Below are positions 23,015 through 31,900 of a stretch of 45,915 bases of DNA, piece after piece. The notes under the pieces are model-generated. The model made no database searches. It saw only the letters and a list, made by a program, of their open reading frames with translations, and was not told the DNA's origin. Origin of the DNA: an uncultured beta proteobacterium (GTDB lineage Bacteria > Pseudomonadota > Gammaproteobacteria > Burkholderiales > Burkholderiaceae_C); assembly GCA_903828235.1 (NCBI GenBank), contig CAIKLM010000015.1, forward strand, positions 1-45,915, in the 5' to 3' direction. The position numbers were made by a program, and so were the translations under genes. The number at the start of each line of letters is the position of its first letter. Within the stretch, counting starts at the first letter, position 1.

Positions 23015-24376
23015 ATGAACGACCCCGCCACCCCTGTCACCGCTCCCGCCGGCCTGGCGCACCGCATCCACCGCAACCGCCTCGAGCGCCGCGACGTGCT
23101 CTGGCTCTTCGGCGCCAGCGTCGGCGCCACGGCGCTGTCGGGCTGCGCGGTCTCGCCCGTCACTGGCCAGCGCATCCTGGTGGGCCTGTCGGAAGAGCAG
23201 GAAAAAGCCATCGACGCCCGGCAGGCGCCGCAGCAGTTCTCGCAGGACCTGGGCGCGGTGCTGGACGCGCCCGTCAACGCCTACGTGTCCGAGGTCACCG
23301 CCAGCCTGCAGCCGCACGTGCAGCGGCGCGGCATGCCCTACAGCACGCGGGTGCTCAACGCGAACTACGTCAACGCGTACACCTTCCCGGGCGGGGCCAT
23401 GGGCATCACGCGGGGCATCATGGCCGACATGCAGGACGAGGCCCAGCTGGCCGCGCTGCTGGGCCACGAGATGGGCCACGTGAACGCGCGCCACGCCGCG
23501 CAGCGCCAGGGCCAGGCCCTGGTGGCGCAGGTGGCGGTGGTGGGCATGGCGGTGGCCGCGGGCGACTCGGGCTGGGCGCCGCTGGCCGGCATCGGCGGCC
23601 AGATCGGCGCCAGCGCGCTGCTGGCGAGCTACTCGCGCGACCACGAGCGCGAGGCCGACGCGCTGGGCCAGCAGTACCTGGTGGCGGCCGGCTACCCGGC
23701 GCAGGGCATGGTCGGCCTGCACCAGCTGCTGCTGGGCAGCCACGAAAAGCAGCCGGGCCTGCTGGAGACGCTGTTCTCGTCGCACCCCATGAGCGCCGAG
23801 CGCGTGGCCACGGCGCGCCGGCTGGCCGAGACCACCTACGCCGGCACGCGCAACGCGCCGGCCCAGCGCGAGCGCTACATGGACCGCACGGCCTCGCTGC
23901 GGCGCCTGAAGCCCACCATCACGGCCTGCCAGAACGGCGAGCTGGCGATGTCGAAGAAGGCCCTGCCCGCCGCGCAGCAGCAGTTCGAGGCCGCGCTGAA
24001 GCACACGCCCGAGGACTACGCCGCCAACCTGCGCATGGCGCAGTGCCTGGCGGCGCAGAACCGGCTGGCCGACGCGCGGCGCTACGCCGAGACCGCGCGC
24101 CGCGTCTACCCGCAGGAGGCGCAGGCCATGAAGCTGGGCGCCTCGCTCAAGCTGGGCCTGCGCGAGCCCGCCGCGGCCCTGGCCGAGCTGCAGGCCTACG
24201 ACCGCGTGCTGCCCGGCGACCCCGGCGTGCTGTTCCTCAAGGGCGTGTCGCTCGACGGCATGGGGCAGGCGCGCCCGGCGGCCGAGCACTACGCGGCCTT
24301 CCTGCGCGTCACGCAGCAGGGCGGCGCGGCGCAGCACGCCACCGCGCGCCTGAAGGCCCTGGGCTACCTGCGCTGA
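23015..24376 (+). CDS. M48 family metalloprotease with TPR repeats (BepA-like)
   Basis: A 453-residue envelope protease. A lipobox LSGC with C44 lies after a hydrophobic stretch. The M48 domain (about 75-300) has zinc motif HEMGH at 151-155 and the third ligand region HEREADALG (about 210-218). A TPR-like helical C-terminus (about 310-450, AAQQQFEAALKHTPEDYAANL and ALAELQAYDRVLPGDPGVL) matches BepA/YfgC, which degrades misassembled LptD and BamA-dependent outer-membrane proteins. The ATG at 23015 lies 46 bases after apt. Its 3' end overlaps the convergent symporter gene by 13 bases. Confidence 0.88.
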   Translation: MNDPATPVTAPAGLAHRIHRNRLERRDVLWLFGASVGATALSGCAVSPVTGQRILVGLSEEQEKAIDARQAPQQFSQDLGAVLDAPVNAYVSEVTASLQPHVQRRGMPYSTRVLNANYVNAYTFPGGAMGITRGIMADMQDEAQLAALLGHEMGHVNARHAAQRQGQALVAQVAVVGMAVAAGDSGWAPLAGIGGQIGASALLASYSRDHEREADALGQQYLVAAGYPAQGMVGLHQLLLGSHEKQPGLLETLFSSHPMSAERVATARRLAETTYAGTRNAPAQRERYMDRTASLRRLKPTITACQNGELAMSKKALPAAQQQFEAALKHTPEDYAANLRMAQCLAAQNRLADARRYAETARRVYPQEAQAMKLGASLKLGLREPAAALAELQAYDRVLPGDPGVLFLKGVSLDGMGQARPAAEHYAAFLRVTQQGGAAQHATARLKALGYLR

Positions 24377-25806
24377 AGCAGCGCGGCCGCCCAGGCCACG
24401 CCCACGCACAACAGCGTGCCCGCGGGCACCGCCCACAGGAACGACAGCCGCGTGCCGGCCACCAGCGCCAGCATGGCCAGCACCGACACCGCCGCGCCGG
24501 CGATGACGTCGCGGCCGGCCACGGGCCGCCCGGCGAAGCGCTCGGTCATGCGCCCGGCCGGCCCGGACAGCAGCACGGCCCCGAGCAGCGCGCCGTAGGT
24601 GGCCGAGGCCACCGACAGCGCCAGCACCACCACCGGCGTGTCGCGGCCGCCGGCCAGCACCAGGAAGCCCAGCGCCGTGACGGTGAGCAGCACGCCCCAC
24701 AGCCACGCGAACACGCGCCCGGCGCGCAGCAGCTGCGCGCCGTCGGCCTGCGGCCGCCAGGTGGCGTACAGGTCGTGCGTCATCGACGAGGCCAGCGCGC
24801 TGATCGACGAGCTGACGGTGCTCATCGCCGCCGCCAGCACGCCCGCGATCACCAGGCCGGCCAGCCCCGCCGGCAGGTGCTCGAGCACGAAGCGGGGCAG
24901 CAGCTCGTCGCCGCGCGGGCCCGCCGGCGCGTGGCCCGCGGCCCACAGCGCCGTGCCCACGGCCAGGAACAGCGCGAACTGCGCGATCACGAACACGCCC
25001 GAGCCCACCAGCGCCCAGCGCGCCTGCGACAGCGAGCGCGTGGCCAGCAGCCGCTGCACGATGATGTGGTCGGTGCCGTGGCTGGCGGCCGACAGCAGCG
25101 CCCCGCCGGCCAGGCCGGCGAGCAGGCTGTAGGGCGCGCCCAGCTCCAGGTGGATGAGCTGCAGCTTGCCGGCCTCGGCCGCGCGCGCGAAGGCCTCGGC
25201 CGCGCCGCCGGCCATGGGCAGCGCCACCCACAGCACCGCCACGCCGCCGGCCACGAAGACGGCCAGCTGCAGCACGTCGGTCCAGACCACGGCGCGCAGG
25301 CCGCCGAAGGCCGTGTACAGCAGCGTCAACGCGCCCAGCGCAGCGATCGCCCAGGCCGCGTCCCAGCCCGTGACCAGCGCCAGCGGGATCGCCCCCGCGA
25401 AGAGCCGCACGCCGTCGGCCAGCAGCCGCGTGACCAGGAACACCACCGACAACGCGCGCCGCGTGCCCACGCCGAAGCGGCGCTGCAGCCGCTCGTAGGC
25501 CGTCTGCTGCTGGCCGCTGAAGTAGCCGGGCAGCAGCCACGCCGCCACGGCGATGCGCCCCAGCAGGTAGCCGAAGGCCAGCTGCAGGAAGCCGAAGTCG
25601 CCGCGCGCCGCGATGCCGGGCACCGAGATGACGGTGAGCGCCGAGGTCTCGGTGGCCACCACCGAGAGCATCACCGCCCACGCGGGCAGCTGGCGCGCGC
25701 CGAGGAAGTAGTCCTCGGCCGTGCGCGCGCGCTGCGCCAGCGCGAAGCCCACGCCCAGCGTCAGCAGCAGGTAGCCGACGACGACGGCGTGGTCGAGCGC
25801 GCCCAC
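24364..25806 (-). CDS. Sodium:solute symporter family protein
   Basis: A 480-residue membrane protein of the SSS family with about 13 transmembrane segments. Typical motifs are V-V-G-Y-L-L-L-T-L-G-V-G-F near the N-terminus, TAEDYFLGARQLPAWAVMLS, V-A-T-E-T-S-A-L-T, TAFGGLRAVVWTDVLQ, and S-A-A-S-H-G-T-D-H-I-I-V-Q-R-L. It would couple sodium entry to uptake of an organic solute. The substrate cannot be told, although the sequence is closer to solute:Na+ symporters for sugars or vitamins than to acetate or proline carriers. The start is GTG at 25806, 11 bases after the oxidoreductase stop, with GAGGGG as ribosome-binding site. Confidence 0.87.
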   Translation of the reverse strand: MGALDHAVVVGYLLLTLGVGFALAQRARTAEDYFLGARQLPAWAVMLSVVATETSALTVISVPGIAARGDFGFLQLAFGYLLGRIAVAAWLLPGYFSGQQQTAYERLQRRFGVGTRRALSVVFLVTRLLADGVRLFAGAIPLALVTGWDAAWAIAALGALTLLYTAFGGLRAVVWTDVLQLAVFVAGGVAVLWVALPMAGGAAEAFARAAEAGKLQLIHLELGAPYSLLAGLAGGALLSAASHGTDHIIVQRLLATRSLSQARWALVGSGVFVIAQFALFLAVGTALWAAGHAPAGPRGDELLPRFVLEHLPAGLAGLVIAGVLAAAMSTVSSSISALASSMTHDLYATWRPQADGAQLLRAGRVFAWLWGVLLTVTALGFLVLAGGRDTPVVVLALSVASATYGALLGAVLLSGPAGRMTERFAGRPVAGRDVIAGAAVSVLAMLALVAGTRLSFLWAVPAGTLLCVGVAWAAALLQRR

Positions 25807-25817
25807 GGTCTGCCCCC

Positions 25818-27275
25818 TCAGGCCGGGCCGGCCGGGCCGGCTGCATCGGCCGCGGCCGCCATCGCCAGCAGCCGCGGCGCGTTGGCCGCGGCGGCCTGCG
25901 CCTGCGCCTTCATGCGCGCCAGCACCGCCTGCCGGGCGGCATCGGCCTTGTCGACGCCGCCGATCAGGCGGCCGAAGGCGTCGAGCCGGCACTCGCGGAT
26001 CCACTGGCGCAGCGCGGCGTCCTGGCCCCACAGCGCCTGGTTGCGCATGTTCGCGGCCACCGTGCGCACGTAGCCGGCCGGGGTGTGCGGGAAGGGCACG
26101 GGCTGGCACAGGGCGTTCTTGGCCGCGTCGTCGGCGTGGTGCGCCTCGACCCAGGCCGTGAGCGCGGCGCTGAAGCTGACCAGCGGCGCGCGCAGCAGCT
26201 GCACCACGATGCGGCCGCCCTGGAACACCGGCTGGGCGGGCCGGAAGCGCACCGCCGACGCGGTGCAGTCGACGTACAGCGCGCCGGGCTCGACGGCCAC
26301 GCGGCCCTGCTGCAGCTGCAGGCCCTGGGCGTCGATCGCCGTCACGCGGCCCAGGCGCACGACGTCGTGCACGCGCCGCAGCGCCTCGACCTCGGCCGTG
26401 GACACCGTGGCCAGGTGGAACATCGTCGGCCAGCGCGTGCGGTCGATGCGCAGCAGCGCGCCACAGGCCTCCAGGCGGGCATAGAGGTCGTCGACCGACG
26501 TGGCCTCGGCGAAGGCCTGCATCTGGTCGGCCTGCCCGCCGATGGCCTCGAAGAAGAACTCGGGCGCGTTCTGCGTGCCCAGGCGGTTGATCAGCCACGA
26601 GTCGCGCGGCACCACCCAGGTGATGGCCTCGGGCGGCGCGCCCGACTGCAGCAGCCAGATGCAGGTGTCCATCGCCGTCTTGCCGGCGCCGAGCACGACG
26701 AAGCGCCGCGGCCCCGCCCCGCCCTGCGCCTGCTGCCACAGCCCCGGCAGCGCGTTCGGCGGCACCACGCGCACGCCCTCGCCCACCGCGAAGCCCGGCG
26801 CGTGCGTGGCCGGCACCTGCGGGCTGAAGAAGCTGGCGTCGACCACCTTGCGGCGCACGTGCAGCGCCGTGCGCCGGCCCGACAGCAGCGATTCGACGAC
26901 CTGCGCGCCGTCGGCCTCGCCGAGGTGGTTGCTCAGCGGGTGGTAGCTCACGCGGCCGCTGCCCAGCAGCCGGTGGTTCATCACGCGGTCGAAGTAGGCG
27001 CAGACCTCGGCGCCGCTGGCCAGCTCGGCCATGCCGCGGTTCAGGCCCACGGGGTCGGTGCGGCCGCTGCCCAGCTCGGTCGAGGGCACGCCGTAGAAGG
27101 CCGAAGGCTGGTGCAGCGTGACGAAGGGGTAGGCGTCGTTCCAGTGCCCGCCGGGCTTGCCGTGGCGGTCGACCAGCGTGACGTGCGCGTCGGTCTCGGC
27201 CAGCAGCGTGTCGGCGAAGGCCAGGCCCGTGGCGCCGGCGCCGATGATCAGGTAGTCGGTTTCGGCGTGGGGCAT
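25818..27275 (-). CDS. NAD(P)/FAD-dependent oxidoreductase
   Basis: A 485-residue flavoprotein. The FAD-binding motif is GAGATG (12-17) at the N-terminus, followed by L-V-D-R-H-G-K-P-G-G-H-W-N-D-A-Y-P-F-V-T-L-H-Q-P-S, reminiscent of flavin monooxygenases. A second dinucleotide motif, VVLGAGKTAMD, lies near residues 192-202. The long C-terminal part is less recognisable and ends in an alanine-rich tail. It is cotranscribed with the downstream symporter, so a role in metabolising the imported compound is conceivable but unproven. The ATG at 27275 starts directly at the FAD domain. Confidence 0.8.
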   Translation of the reverse strand: MPHAETDYLIIGAGATGLAFADTLLAETDAHVTLVDRHGKPGGHWNDAYPFVTLHQPSAFYGVPSTELGSGRTDPVGLNRGMAELASGAEVCAYFDRVMNHRLLGSGRVSYHPLSNHLGEADGAQVVESLLSGRRTALHVRRKVVDASFFSPQVPATHAPGFAVGEGVRVVPPNALPGLWQQAQGGAGPRRFVVLGAGKTAMDTCIWLLQSGAPPEAITWVVPRDSWLINRLGTQNAPEFFFEAIGGQADQMQAFAEATSVDDLYARLEACGALLRIDRTRWPTMFHLATVSTAEVEALRRVHDVVRLGRVTAIDAQGLQLQQGRVAVEPGALYVDCTASAVRFRPAQPVFQGGRIVVQLLRAPLVSFSAALTAWVEAHHADDAAKNALCQPVPFPHTPAGYVRTVAANMRNQALWGQDAALRQWIRECRLDAFGRLIGGVDKADAARQAVLARMKAQAQAAAANAPRLLAMAAAADAAGPAGPA

Positions 27276-27372
27276 GGTGGGTCCGGTGGGGTGGGGGGGC
27301 TGGCCGCCTTGGTACCGGGCTTCAGTCGGCGCGGCATGCCGATTGCCGCCGGCGAAGGCTCGCGAGGCGCCG

Positions 27373-28566
27373 TTACGCGCGACGCCACTCGGCGCCTGGG
27401 ATGATGCGCTTCATGAACTCGTCGAACATCGGGACCGTGAAGGCGGTGTCACCGTGGTTCGGGCTCCAGATCATTCCTTTTGAGATCAGTGAACTGCGCG
27501 TCGGCGCGAGCGACGTGACTTTGGCGGGGTAGCAGGCTGCGATGTCTCCCGAGCGGTGTGGACCGGGTCCAAGCTCGGCCATCGCACGCAGATAGCGCTT
27601 TTCCTTCGGCGTCAGCCGGTCGAAGCGCACGCGGAAGAAGCTTTCGTCGAGCGCTGCCACGGCGCTTCCAGACGCTCGCTGCACCGCGTCGATGCCGATC
27701 GGCGAGTGCGCCGCCTGCTCCCAGGTATGGAAACCCCATTGCTGGAGGAAGTACGCATAGCCATGCGTGACCTCGACCAGCCGGTTCAGCGCGGCTTGAT
27801 CGATGTCCACCCCTTCCTTCTGGAGCGGCACGCGGATCGCCCGTTCGGCCGCCGGCCCCGTGAGGGCGCCGATCTCCGGGAAGTTGAACAGGCGCTCGGC
27901 ATAGGACTTTGCGTTGCCCATTCGGCCGCGAAGCTGCGGCAGGCCTGCGCCCACGAGCACGACCGGCAGTTGCTGCTGCTCGATGCGGTGCATTGCCGTG
28001 ATGAGCACCGCCAACTGGTCCTCCGCCACGTACTGCAATTCGTCGATGAAGATGGCTTCGGCAGTACCCGCAGCCTTCGCCGCTCGCCCGACCTGCTCGA
28101 AGAGCGCCTGCAGATCGTGCTCAAGGTCGCCGTTGTCCGCGAGGCCGGGTTCGGGCTCGTAGTCGAGGCCGACCTCCAGATCCTGATACTTGATCTTCAT
28201 CTTGCCGGCGAAGCCGGCGAGTGCTCGCAGGCCGCGCACCGCATAGTCCCTGGCAGCGGCCACGTTGCTGAGTCTCAGCAACGCCTGACGCAGCTGAGGC
28301 GCGAGGATCGCGGGCAGTGACCGCCCCTCCGGTGCCTCGATGCGAATCGTGTGAATCCCAACCGCTTCGGCTTCACCCCGGATTCGATCGAGCAGGACGG
28401 TCTTGCCGACCCCGCGCAGGCCGACCAGCATCGCGCTCTTCGCGTGCCGGCCGGTTCGAGCGCGCTGGAGCGCCACATGCATCTCCTTCAGAAGCGCATC
28501 GCGGCCGGCAAGCTCGACAGGCGGAGAGCCTGCGCCTGGCACAAACGGGTTTCGGATGGAGTCCAT
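27373..28566 (-). CDS. ORC1/CDC6-like AAA+ ATPase with C-terminal winged helix
   Basis: A 397-residue protein. The N-terminal block N-P-F-V-P-G-A-G-S-P-P-V-E-L-A-G-R-D leads into the P-loop GLRGVGKT (49-56), and Walker B is FIDELQY (about 173-179). A sensor-like V-L-V-G-A-G-L-P-Q-L-R-G follows, then a lid (to about 300) and a winged-helix region (about 325-390, RSSLISKGMIWSPNHGDTAFTVPMFDEFM). The protein belongs to the bacterial ORC1/CDC6-related ATPases, which have no well-established function. It is the last gene of the defence island, 122 bases after hsdR, with its own AT-rich promoter. Association with the restriction system is by location only. Confidence 0.75.
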   Translation of the reverse strand: MDSIRNPFVPGAGSPPVELAGRDALLKEMHVALQRARTGRHAKSAMLVGLRGVGKTVLLDRIRGEAEAVGIHTIRIEAPEGRSLPAILAPQLRQALLRLSNVAAARDYAVRGLRALAGFAGKMKIKYQDLEVGLDYEPEPGLADNGDLEHDLQALFEQVGRAAKAAGTAEAIFIDELQYVAEDQLAVLITAMHRIEQQQLPVVLVGAGLPQLRGRMGNAKSYAERLFNFPEIGALTGPAAERAIRVPLQKEGVDIDQAALNRLVEVTHGYAYFLQQWGFHTWEQAAHSPIGIDAVQRASGSAVAALDESFFRVRFDRLTPKEKRYLRAMAELGPGPHRSGDIAACYPAKVTSLAPTRSSLISKGMIWSPNHGDTAFTVPMFDEFMKRIIPGAEWRRA

Positions 28567-28575
28567 GCGCCGCGC

Positions 28576-28584
28576 ATTCTATAG
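28576..28584 (-). promoter_or_regulatory. -10 region of the AAA+ ATPase gene
   Basis: CTATAGAAT on the minus strand (28584-28576) lies nine bases before the ATG in a markedly AT-rich stretch (about 28575-28625). Transcription would start almost at the ATG. No convincing -35 was found at the expected distance. Confidence 0.45.
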
Positions 28585-28688
28585 CGATCTTTGGAAGTTT
28601 ACGCTGTATAGCTAAGAAGGCAAAGCTGTGCATAAACATGCCCGGGATCGAGACTTCCGCGTGGGCATGCATCCAGCAGCTCTTCGCC

Positions 28689-31070
28689 CTACGCCGAGTA
28701 CAAGTGCCGCTGAAACCCCACGAACACCCGCCGCACCTGGTCCGGCCGGCCGAGTTCCGCGAAGGCATCGGCGATCGCGTTGCGGTACTTCAGCTTCAGC
28801 AGCGGTGACAGCTTCTCGGCGTCGAGCTCGTCCACGCCCTGCGCCACGTACTGCGCGAGCACGAAGTCGATGAAGGCGCGCTGCTTGTCGGTGAACTCCG
28901 GGCCCGTGGCCGCCTTCGCCGCAGCGGCCCGCTTGGCGCGCGTCACCGGGGGCGCCGCGAAGGACACGTAGGCCAGCACATCGAACAGGTCGCTGTTCTC
29001 GGCCTCGATGAGCTTCTGCATCTCGGCCAGCGGCTCGCGGCCGAAGCCCTTGTCGGCGAGCCCGGCCAGCAGCTTGCGGCGGGTGTCGGGGTCGCCCCAC
29101 AGACGCCGCAGTTCGTCTTCGTCCTTGAAGAACTCGGGCAGGGCACCGAACAGCGACTCCAGGAACTGCGCAGCCGACATCGGCCGCCCGTCCGCGCTCC
29201 AGAACGAGGTGGCCGACATGTGCTGGAGCTGGCGCTCCTTGCCGTCGGCCAGCCGCACCTTGATCTTGGCGGGCCGCTTCTCCCCGGCCTCGGTCTCGGT
29301 TGGCGCAGGCTCGTTCACCTCTGCGGGTGGCGGCTTGCCGTCGGTGGTCAGCACCCGCGGCTCGGGCTCCACCGGCTCGCCGTCCCACTCGGGGTCGCTG
29401 AACAGGTGGTGGGCCTTCACGAAGTCGTGGATGGTGAAGTAGTCCTTGCCGTCGTAGAGCCGCGTGCCGCGGCCGATGATCTGCTTGAACTCGATCATCG
29501 AGTTGATCGGCCGCATCAGCACGATGTGGCGCACGTTGCGCGCGTCCACGCCCGTGGAGAGCTTCTGCGAGGTGGTCAGGACGGTCGGGATGGTCTTCTC
29601 GTTGTCCTGGAAGTCGCGCAGGTGCTGCTCGCCCAAAGCGCCATCGTTGGCAGTGACGCGCACGCAGTAGTTCGGGTCGGCCACTGTCTTGCGCTGGTTG
29701 ATCAGGTCGCGCACGGCCAGCGCATGCAGCTGGGTGGCGCAGAACACGATCGTCTTCTCGCGCGGGCCGATGGCGTCCATGAAGATCTTCACGCGGTAGG
29801 CCTCGCGCGACTGGATCTCGATGAGCCGGTTGAAGTCCTTCTCCTCGTAGCGGCGGCCGGCCTCGATGTCGCCCTCCACGATCTCGTCGTCGGGCGTGTA
29901 GACGTACTCGTCGAGCGTGGTGGCGATCTGCCGCACCTTGAAGGGCGTGAGGAAGCCGTCGTTGATGCCCTGCTTCAGCGAGTACTGGTACACCGGCTCG
30001 CCGAAGTAGGCGTAGGTGTCGGCGTTCAGCGTGCGCTTGGGCGTGGCCGTCAGGCCCAGCTGCACCGCGGCGCTGAAGTAATCGAGGATGGCGCGCCAGC
30101 TGCCTTCATCGTTGGCCCCGCCGCGGTGGCACTCGTCGATGACGATGAAGTCGAAGAAGTCCGGCGGGTACTCGCCGAAGTAGGGCGCCCCGCCGGGGCC
30201 GCTCATGAAGGTCTGGAAGATCGTGAAGAAGATGCTGCCGTTCTTCGGCACGCGGCCCTTGCGCCGGATGTCGGCGGGGTCGATGCGCACCAGCGCATCG
30301 TCGGCAAAGGCCGAAAAGGCGTTGTAGGCCTGGTCGGCCAGGATGTTGCGATCGGCCAGGAACAGGATGCGCGGCCGGCGCGAAGGTTCGGTGCCCGCGC
30401 GCCAGTCGTTCAGGTTCCAGCGGCTGTGGAACAGTTTCCAGGCCAGCTGAAAAGCGATGAAGGTCTTGCCGGTGCCGGTGGCCAGCGTGAGCAGGATGCG
30501 GTCGTGCCCGGCGCCGACGGCCTCGAGCACGCGGGCAATCGCGATCTCCTGGTAGTAGCGCCCCTGCCAGGTGCCGCCCTTGTCCTCGAACGGGATGCCG
30601 GCAAAGCGCTCGCGCCACGCGGCGGCCGCAGCGTCGGCCTGCGAGAAAGTCTGCGCAAAGGTCTGCGCCCAGAGGGCCTCGGGGCTGGGGAAGCCCACCA
30701 CGTCGCCCTCGGCGCCCGTGGCCATGTCGATGCCGTAAATGGCCTGCCCGTTGGTGCTGTAGGTGAAGCGCACCGCCAGCTTGGCCGCGTAGCTCTTGGC
30801 CTGCGCCACGCCCTCGGTGTGCGCCTGCGCCCAGGCCTTGGCCTCCACCACCGCGAGCTTGGTGTTGCGGTAGAGCAGCACGTAGTCGGCGATCTCGGCC
30901 CGCGCGCGCCGGCCCTGGCCGACGCCGACCCCCGCACCCTGGGCCCCGGGCTGCAAGCGCCCGAGCGTGATGCCGTGCTCGCGCAGCACCCGGCTGCCCT
31001 CGACCACGCCCCAGCCTGCAGCCTTGAGCGCGGGGTCGATGTGCTCGGCGCGGGTTTCAGCTTCGTTCAT
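28689..31070 (-). CDS. hsdR: Type I restriction endonuclease subunit HsdR
   Basis: A 793-residue restriction subunit. A nuclease domain lies at the N-terminus, with D62 (EIADYVLLYRNTKL) and the EAK of VVEAKAW (76-78) forming the PD-(D/E)XK site. The SF2 translocase follows: motif I TGTGKT (198-203), motif II DECH (312-315), motif III GLTATP, and motif VI IGRGTRL. The C-terminal part contains the EcoEI-type region that binds the methylase core. The size and style fit the EcoEI group, shorter than EcoKI HsdR. It translocates and cleaves unmodified DNA in the HsdR2M2S complex. It is 58 bases after the PIN toxin gene. Confidence 0.95.
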   Translation of the reverse strand: MNEAETRAEHIDPALKAAGWGVVEGSRVLREHGITLGRLQPGAQGAGVGVGQGRRARAEIADYVLLYRNTKLAVVEAKAWAQAHTEGVAQAKSYAAKLAVRFTYSTNGQAIYGIDMATGAEGDVVGFPSPEALWAQTFAQTFSQADAAAAAWRERFAGIPFEDKGGTWQGRYYQEIAIARVLEAVGAGHDRILLTLATGTGKTFIAFQLAWKLFHSRWNLNDWRAGTEPSRRPRILFLADRNILADQAYNAFSAFADDALVRIDPADIRRKGRVPKNGSIFFTIFQTFMSGPGGAPYFGEYPPDFFDFIVIDECHRGGANDEGSWRAILDYFSAAVQLGLTATPKRTLNADTYAYFGEPVYQYSLKQGINDGFLTPFKVRQIATTLDEYVYTPDDEIVEGDIEAGRRYEEKDFNRLIEIQSREAYRVKIFMDAIGPREKTIVFCATQLHALAVRDLINQRKTVADPNYCVRVTANDGALGEQHLRDFQDNEKTIPTVLTTSQKLSTGVDARNVRHIVLMRPINSMIEFKQIIGRGTRLYDGKDYFTIHDFVKAHHLFSDPEWDGEPVEPEPRVLTTDGKPPPAEVNEPAPTETEAGEKRPAKIKVRLADGKERQLQHMSATSFWSADGRPMSAAQFLESLFGALPEFFKDEDELRRLWGDPDTRRKLLAGLADKGFGREPLAEMQKLIEAENSDLFDVLAYVSFAAPPVTRAKRAAAAKAATGPEFTDKQRAFIDFVLAQYVAQGVDELDAEKLSPLLKLKYRNAIADAFAELGRPDQVRRVFVGFQRHLYSA

Positions 31071-31128
31071 TCGATCACCGCCACGCCCACGGCAGGGCCG
31101 TCGAAGGCGGAGTGCAGCGGCGAGCGCT

Positions 31129-31581
31129 TCAATGCTCCTCCGGGCCCGGGTTCGGATTGGCGAAGTACAGCTCGACCAGCGCCGTCGTCCAGGTGGCGAC
31201 GCCCGTTCCGAAGAAGTCGCGGTCCTCGGTCCAGATGGGGCACTTCAACGCAAGCGCGCAGGCCAGGATGGGCCAGTCATCGGGGTCCCGCGAGCTGATG
31301 CGCGCCAAGGCCGCCGGCTTCATGACCTCGTACTCTGAGGGGTCCACCACCCGCACGGCCAGACGAAGTCTCGCCAGCTTCTCCAGGGCTGGCTGCAGCG
31401 CGCGCGGTTCGCCGCGTTGGGTCAGCACGCTGGCCAGGTGCTCGTGCACGTCGTCGAACGCCACCTCGGGCGCCAGGAAGGTTACCTGCGAGGCGAAGCG
31501 TTGCAGCAAACGGTCCACCCTGCGGCCGAGCACGGCGCGCATAAGCACGTTGGCGTCCAGGACGATGGTCCGTGGCGTCAT
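31129..31581 (-). CDS. PIN domain toxin
   Basis: A 150-residue PIN-domain RNase, probably the toxin of a type II toxin-antitoxin pair. Acidic residues of the active site are D9 (IVLDANVLMRAV), E47 (V-H-E-H-L), D99-D102 in SSRDPDDWPILACAL, and D120/D122 in WTEDRDFFG. The ATG overlaps the antitoxin stop by four bases, the usual order of antitoxin then toxin. The pair is placed between hsdS and hsdR. The RNA target is unknown. Confidence 0.85.
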   Translation of the reverse strand: MTPRTIVLDANVLMRAVLGRRVDRLLQRFASQVTFLAPEVAFDDVHEHLASVLTQRGEPRALQPALEKLARLRLAVRVVDPSEYEVMKPAALARISSRDPDDWPILACALALKCPIWTEDRDFFGTGVATWTTALVELYFANPNPGPEEH

Positions 31582-31853
31582 GTCCGCGTGCGTCGGCGTG
31601 CGGCTGCGCTTTTGCGCAGGGTGTCGAAGTCCCGCACCGCGGCCTCGACCTCGTCCTCAGACAGCGACATCACGGCTTCGAGCTTGTCAGCCGCGTCGCG
31701 CAGCGCCTGCAAGTCGGCCTGCGAGGGGCGGGCCGTGGGGATGAAGAAGCCGACGGTCTGGCCGTGCCGCGTCACGGCGACAGGCTGCTTGTTGTCGATG
31801 AACTCGGCCAGGCCGGCGCGGAACTCGCGAATGCCGACAGACTTGGTTTCCAT
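31578..31853 (-). CDS. Phd/YefM-type antitoxin
   Basis: A 91-residue protein beginning M-E-T-K-S-V-G-I-R-E-F-R-A-G-L-A-E-F, the N-terminal DNA-binding fold of the Phd/YefM family. It continues with the strand pair Q-P-V-A-V-T-R-H-G-Q-T-V-G-F-F-I-P (residues 23-39). The C-terminal half is charged and helical, suited to wrapping and neutralising the PIN toxin. The ATG at 31853 has a GGAG ribosome-binding site about eight bases upstream. It is expected to repress its own promoter through the palindrome at 31910-31919. Confidence 0.85.
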   Translation of the reverse strand: METKSVGIREFRAGLAEFIDNKQPVAVTRHGQTVGFFIPTARPSQADLQALRDAADKLEAVMSLSEDEVEAAVRDFDTLRKSAAARRRTRT

Positions 31854-31900
31854 GGGTTGCTCCAGGAGAGGGGATAGGCCACCGGCCCTGAAGCCAAATT

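Noticed and set aside
27276..27372. Possible attachment site at the left end of the defence island
   Set aside because: I saw no tRNA gene, integrase or direct repeat matching the mnmE side.
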